This document shows, piece after piece, positions 5,479 to 6,896 of a DNA stretch of 6,896 nucleotides; the stretch's first letter is position 1, and each line of letters starts with the position of its first letter. Position numbers and translations under genes: made by a program. The stretch is from the NCBI GenBank assembly GCA_025353525.1, contig JANXOO010000784.1, positions 1-6,896 of the forward strand. Reading direction: 5' to 3'. The notes below the pieces were generated by a model. It was not told the DNA's origin and searched no databases. It saw only the letters and a list, made by a program, of their open reading frames with translations. This DNA comes from Schlesneria sp. (GTDB lineage Bacteria; Planctomycetota; Planctomycetia; Planctomycetales; Planctomycetaceae).

Positions 5479-5484
5479 CTCCTC
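5479..5484 (-). promoter_or_regulatory. Ribosome binding site of the SGNH hydrolase gene
   Basis: On the minus strand GAGGAG lies 8 bases before the ATG at 5470. It is the strongest Shine-Dalgarno match in the window and fixes the start. Confidence 0.7.
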
Positions 5485-5589
5485 AAAGCGGGTGATAACT
5501 TCCGAACGGGAATTCCGAATCTGAAAAAGAATTGTGATGTCGCTGATTCGTTTGAACAAGTCATGCATCCATGAAAATTGTTCTGGCAG

Positions 5590-5953
5590 ATTGATTAGCC
5601 GCTCGGTTGAGCGACTTCGCGACACCGCCGATACACGTCGCGAAAACACTCCCCGATCCTGAAGGGATCGCAGAGGTGTCGCCGCGAGCAATTCCAATTG
5701 TAATCCATCTGTATCGCGACGTTCCGCAGTCGATGTCTGGTGGTTCGTGCACCGGTCCACTCTACAGAGATTCTGTTGATCTTCGACGAATCACGGATTC
5801 ATCGAAACTGATCGGAATCCTTGCAAATCCTGAAAACGGAGTGGGTCAAAGCTCGATGACTCCTACGCCAACCCGCAGGGATGGGAAGACGGTCTTACGT
5901 GGAACCTCGACCCGGTGGTATCGCGAGTACGCTCAACCGACCGGCTAATCAAT
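5590..5953. mobile_element. MITE-like segment bounded by 33-base inverted repeats (candidate)
   Basis: The left end (5590-5622, reading ATTGATTAGCCG...) and the right end (5921-5953, ...CGGCTAATCAAT) are inverted copies identical at 29 of 33 positions. They share an uninterrupted 12-mer, CGGCTAATCAAT, and a 10-mer, GCTCAACCGA, in the right-end orientation. The enclosed 364-base segment has no convincing gene. I see no target-site duplication next to the ends (left flank ...TCTGGCAG, right flank GTAGTCCC), so it could equally be two oppositely oriented copies of a dispersed planctomycete intergenic repeat. It lies upstream of the hydrolase gene, whose promoter may start within or next to the left repeat. 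Confidence 0.45.
5619..5722. repeat. Overlapping inverted repeats inside the 5590-5953 segment
   Basis: Three perfect inverted repeats occur. GCGACACC (5619-5626) pairs with GGTGTCGC (5675-5682). CGATCC (5654-5659) pairs with GGATCG (5665-5670) around a 5-base loop and is nested in the first. ACGTCGCGA (5635-5643) pairs with TCGCGACGT (5714-5722). The third crosses the first, so they cannot all form as simple hairpins: either they are alternatives or they make a pseudoknot-like fold. Repeated use of the word TCGCGA raises the chance of coincidental pairing. Confidence 0.5.
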
Positions 5954-6173
5954 GTAGTCCCATCCGGGACAAAGATGACTGTTCAAAGGCTGTCACTTTT
6001 CCGAATGAAAATGCTTCAGAGCGCTGCCCGAGGAACCGGGCTTTGTGGGTGTGTGGAAATGCAGGGTCGAAAGAAAGTTCGCCATACGTCTCGTAATGAA
6101 CGACACGCATGGCCAGGCGAACCTGGTCGAGCAGGCCAGGCGATTCCGGTTCGCGATCAGTCTTCGCTCACGG

Positions 6174-6192
6174 CGAGTCAGGAGATGACTCG
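6174..6192. promoter_or_regulatory. Perfect dyad, possible operator or hairpin
   Basis: CGAGTCA (6174-6180) and TGACTCG (6186-6192) are perfect inverted 7-mers separated by GGAGA. The size suits a dimeric regulator site, but it lies about 250 bases before the next start codon and has no T-tract, so its function is unknown. Confidence 0.35.
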
Positions 6193-6439
6193 GTCTTTGG
6201 GCCATCCACACCGCTTGAGTTTTCGCGAAGGATTCCCCATAGTTCCGACCAGTTCCCTTACTTCCGGCCAGTTATCGATTTCCGTGTTTGCCAATGCGAG
6301 CCTCTTGTTTTGATTTAGGCAAAACGTTGCCGTAAAAAAGCAAAATTGTCGCGCCGTAACACAGAAAACACAACCGACGAATCGAGAATCAATTCGGTCC
6401 AATTACGTTCGGCAGCAGAACAATCAGGGGGTTCCCTCT

Positions 6440-6896
6440 ATGTCAATGAACGAGCGCAGTGCATCGCAATCCTTGCGGTTTGTCGCGACTCTTCCGCACG
6501 CGCAGGAAATCGGCTTGCTTGGATGCGCGGACTTTCCCTATTGGAGCGAACGTTTGGCGAAGGATGGCCTTTCTCCGATCGACGTCGGCGGCAAGGCGAG
6601 CGTCCTTGTTACCGCCCTTGAATCATCCTTCCTTGGCCTGAGATTCAAGGAGTTAGTCATAGCCGTCCAAGCCTGCCGGAATGATGAGGGATCTCGGCAG
6701 ACTGGGTTCTATCTCGTGGCCGCATGGAATTCGTCCCGTGTCTTCGCGGCCATCGATCGCATTTCCTTCGCTACGCCCTACCGTCATGCGCGAATTCGAG
6801 TCCATGTGCGAGTCCCCGGCTCTCTCGCCCTGGACGGCGAGGTGGTGACCGTTTTCGGTGCCAAGATGTTCGCGGACGGCTCGACGGCGAGGAAGC
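6440..6896 (+). CDS. Uncharacterised protein, N-terminal part (possibly acetoacetate decarboxylase-like fold)
   Basis: Open frame of 152 codons running off the right edge. The ATG at 6440 is preceded at 8 bases by an AGGGGG stretch (6426-6431); a second in-frame ATG at 6446 is an alternative. The frame is open back to a TGA at 6311-6313 without any earlier ATG or GTG. No signal peptide or membrane helix is seen. The layout 'GKASVLVTALESSFLGLRFKELVIAVQA' region (51-78), 'GFYLVAAWNSSRVFAAIDRISF' region (89-110), then 'TPYRHARIRVHV' (112-123) recalls the acetoacetate decarboxylase/DUF2071-like superfamily, in which an 'xRELVIAL' strand is followed by a Tyr/Leu-rich strand, a small helix and the active-site loop. 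That is a resemblance in pattern only. If it holds, Y114 and H116 lie where decarboxylases carry the Schiff-base lysine, so decarboxylase activity would not be expected. Leu CTT and Val GTC codons look frequent, but the fragment is too short to argue for transfer. Confidence 0.7.
   Translation, partial: MSMNERSASQSLRFVATLPHAQEIGLLGCADFPYWSERLAKDGLSPIDVGGKASVLVTALESSFLGLRFKELVIAVQACRNDEGSRQTGFYLVAAWNSSRVFAAIDRISFATPYRHARIRVHVRVPGSLALDGEVVTVFGAKMFADGSTARK

Larger units (their letters stand above)
5471..6439. other. Long gene-free region upstream of the SGNH hydrolase gene
   Basis: These 969 bases hold no open frame with a recognisable protein. Short frames on both strands overlap each other, lack ribosome sites and translate to low-complexity Arg/Ser-rich text, as expected for repeat DNA. 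Contents: the hydrolase leader and ribosome site (5471-5484), the inverted-repeat segment (5590-5953), a hairpin GTCCC/GGGAC with a 4-base loop (5957-5970), a direct repeat GGCCAGGCGA (6111-6120 and 6134-6143) whose first copy also folds as CCAGG-CGAA-CCTGG (6113-6126), and a dyad at 6174-6192. From about 6240 to 6420 the DNA is AT-richer and should contain the promoter of the gene at 6440, but no confident -35/-10 pair was found. Confidence 0.6.

Noticed and set aside
5455..5760. 101-residue minus-strand frame over the hydrolase start
   Set aside because: It overlaps the hydrolase ribosome site and start in another frame and crosses the left inverted repeat; no domain is seen.
5607..5948. 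113-residue plus-strand frame between the inverted repeats
   Set aside because: It starts and ends inside the inverted repeats, has no ribosome site and overlaps other equally poor frames on both strands; more likely repeat DNA than a gene.
5590..5953. Complete insertion sequence
   Set aside because: No transposase frame is present and the segment is far too short to encode one.
5915..6313. 132-residue plus-strand frame in the gene-free region
   Set aside because: It begins in the right inverted repeat, contains the hairpins and direct repeats described, and shows no protein motif.

Overview
The window most likely comes from a planctomycete (Planctomycetales-type). This is inferred from protein style: an MnmA with a Gly-Cys-Cys motif and a long linker after the P-loop, a Fur-family regulator with a 'CVECGSVTC' zinc region, and a secreted SGNH/GDSL hydrolase. 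Many genes stand alone, Shine-Dalgarno sites are strong only for some of them, and the gaps are full of palindromic repeats. No database search was possible, so the lineage call is moderate.

Layout. Positions 1-563 (minus strand) hold the N-terminal 187 residues of the tRNA 2-thiouridylase MnmA, cut by the window edge. Upstream of it on the same strand is a 145-residue Fur-family metalloregulator (635-1072). A divergent gap (1073-1270) separates it from a plus-strand short-chain dehydrogenase (1271-2080), followed after a repeat-bearing gap by a RidA-family protein (2291-2755). Next comes a gap packed with palindromes (2756-3013), then a PilT/PilU-type twitching ATPase (3014-4183). PilT converges, with 15 bases between stop codons, on a minus-strand secreted SGNH/GDSL hydrolase (4199-5470). 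The stretch 5471-6439 has no convincing gene but carries a 364-base segment bounded by long inverted repeats. A plus-strand gene of uncertain function begins at 6440 and runs off the right edge.

The genes are mostly unrelated housekeeping functions: tRNA modification, metal-responsive regulation, a redox enzyme, enamine/imine detoxification, pilus retraction and an extracellular esterase-like enzyme. Only Fur-mnmA (71-base gap, same strand) look as if they could be co-transcribed. I see no defence locus, CRISPR array, transposase, integrase, tRNA or rRNA. The less ordinary content is in the non-coding DNA: a dispersed direct repeat flanking the dehydrogenase gene, a REP-like palindrome cluster before pilT, and a MITE-like inverted-repeat segment upstream of the hydrolase gene.
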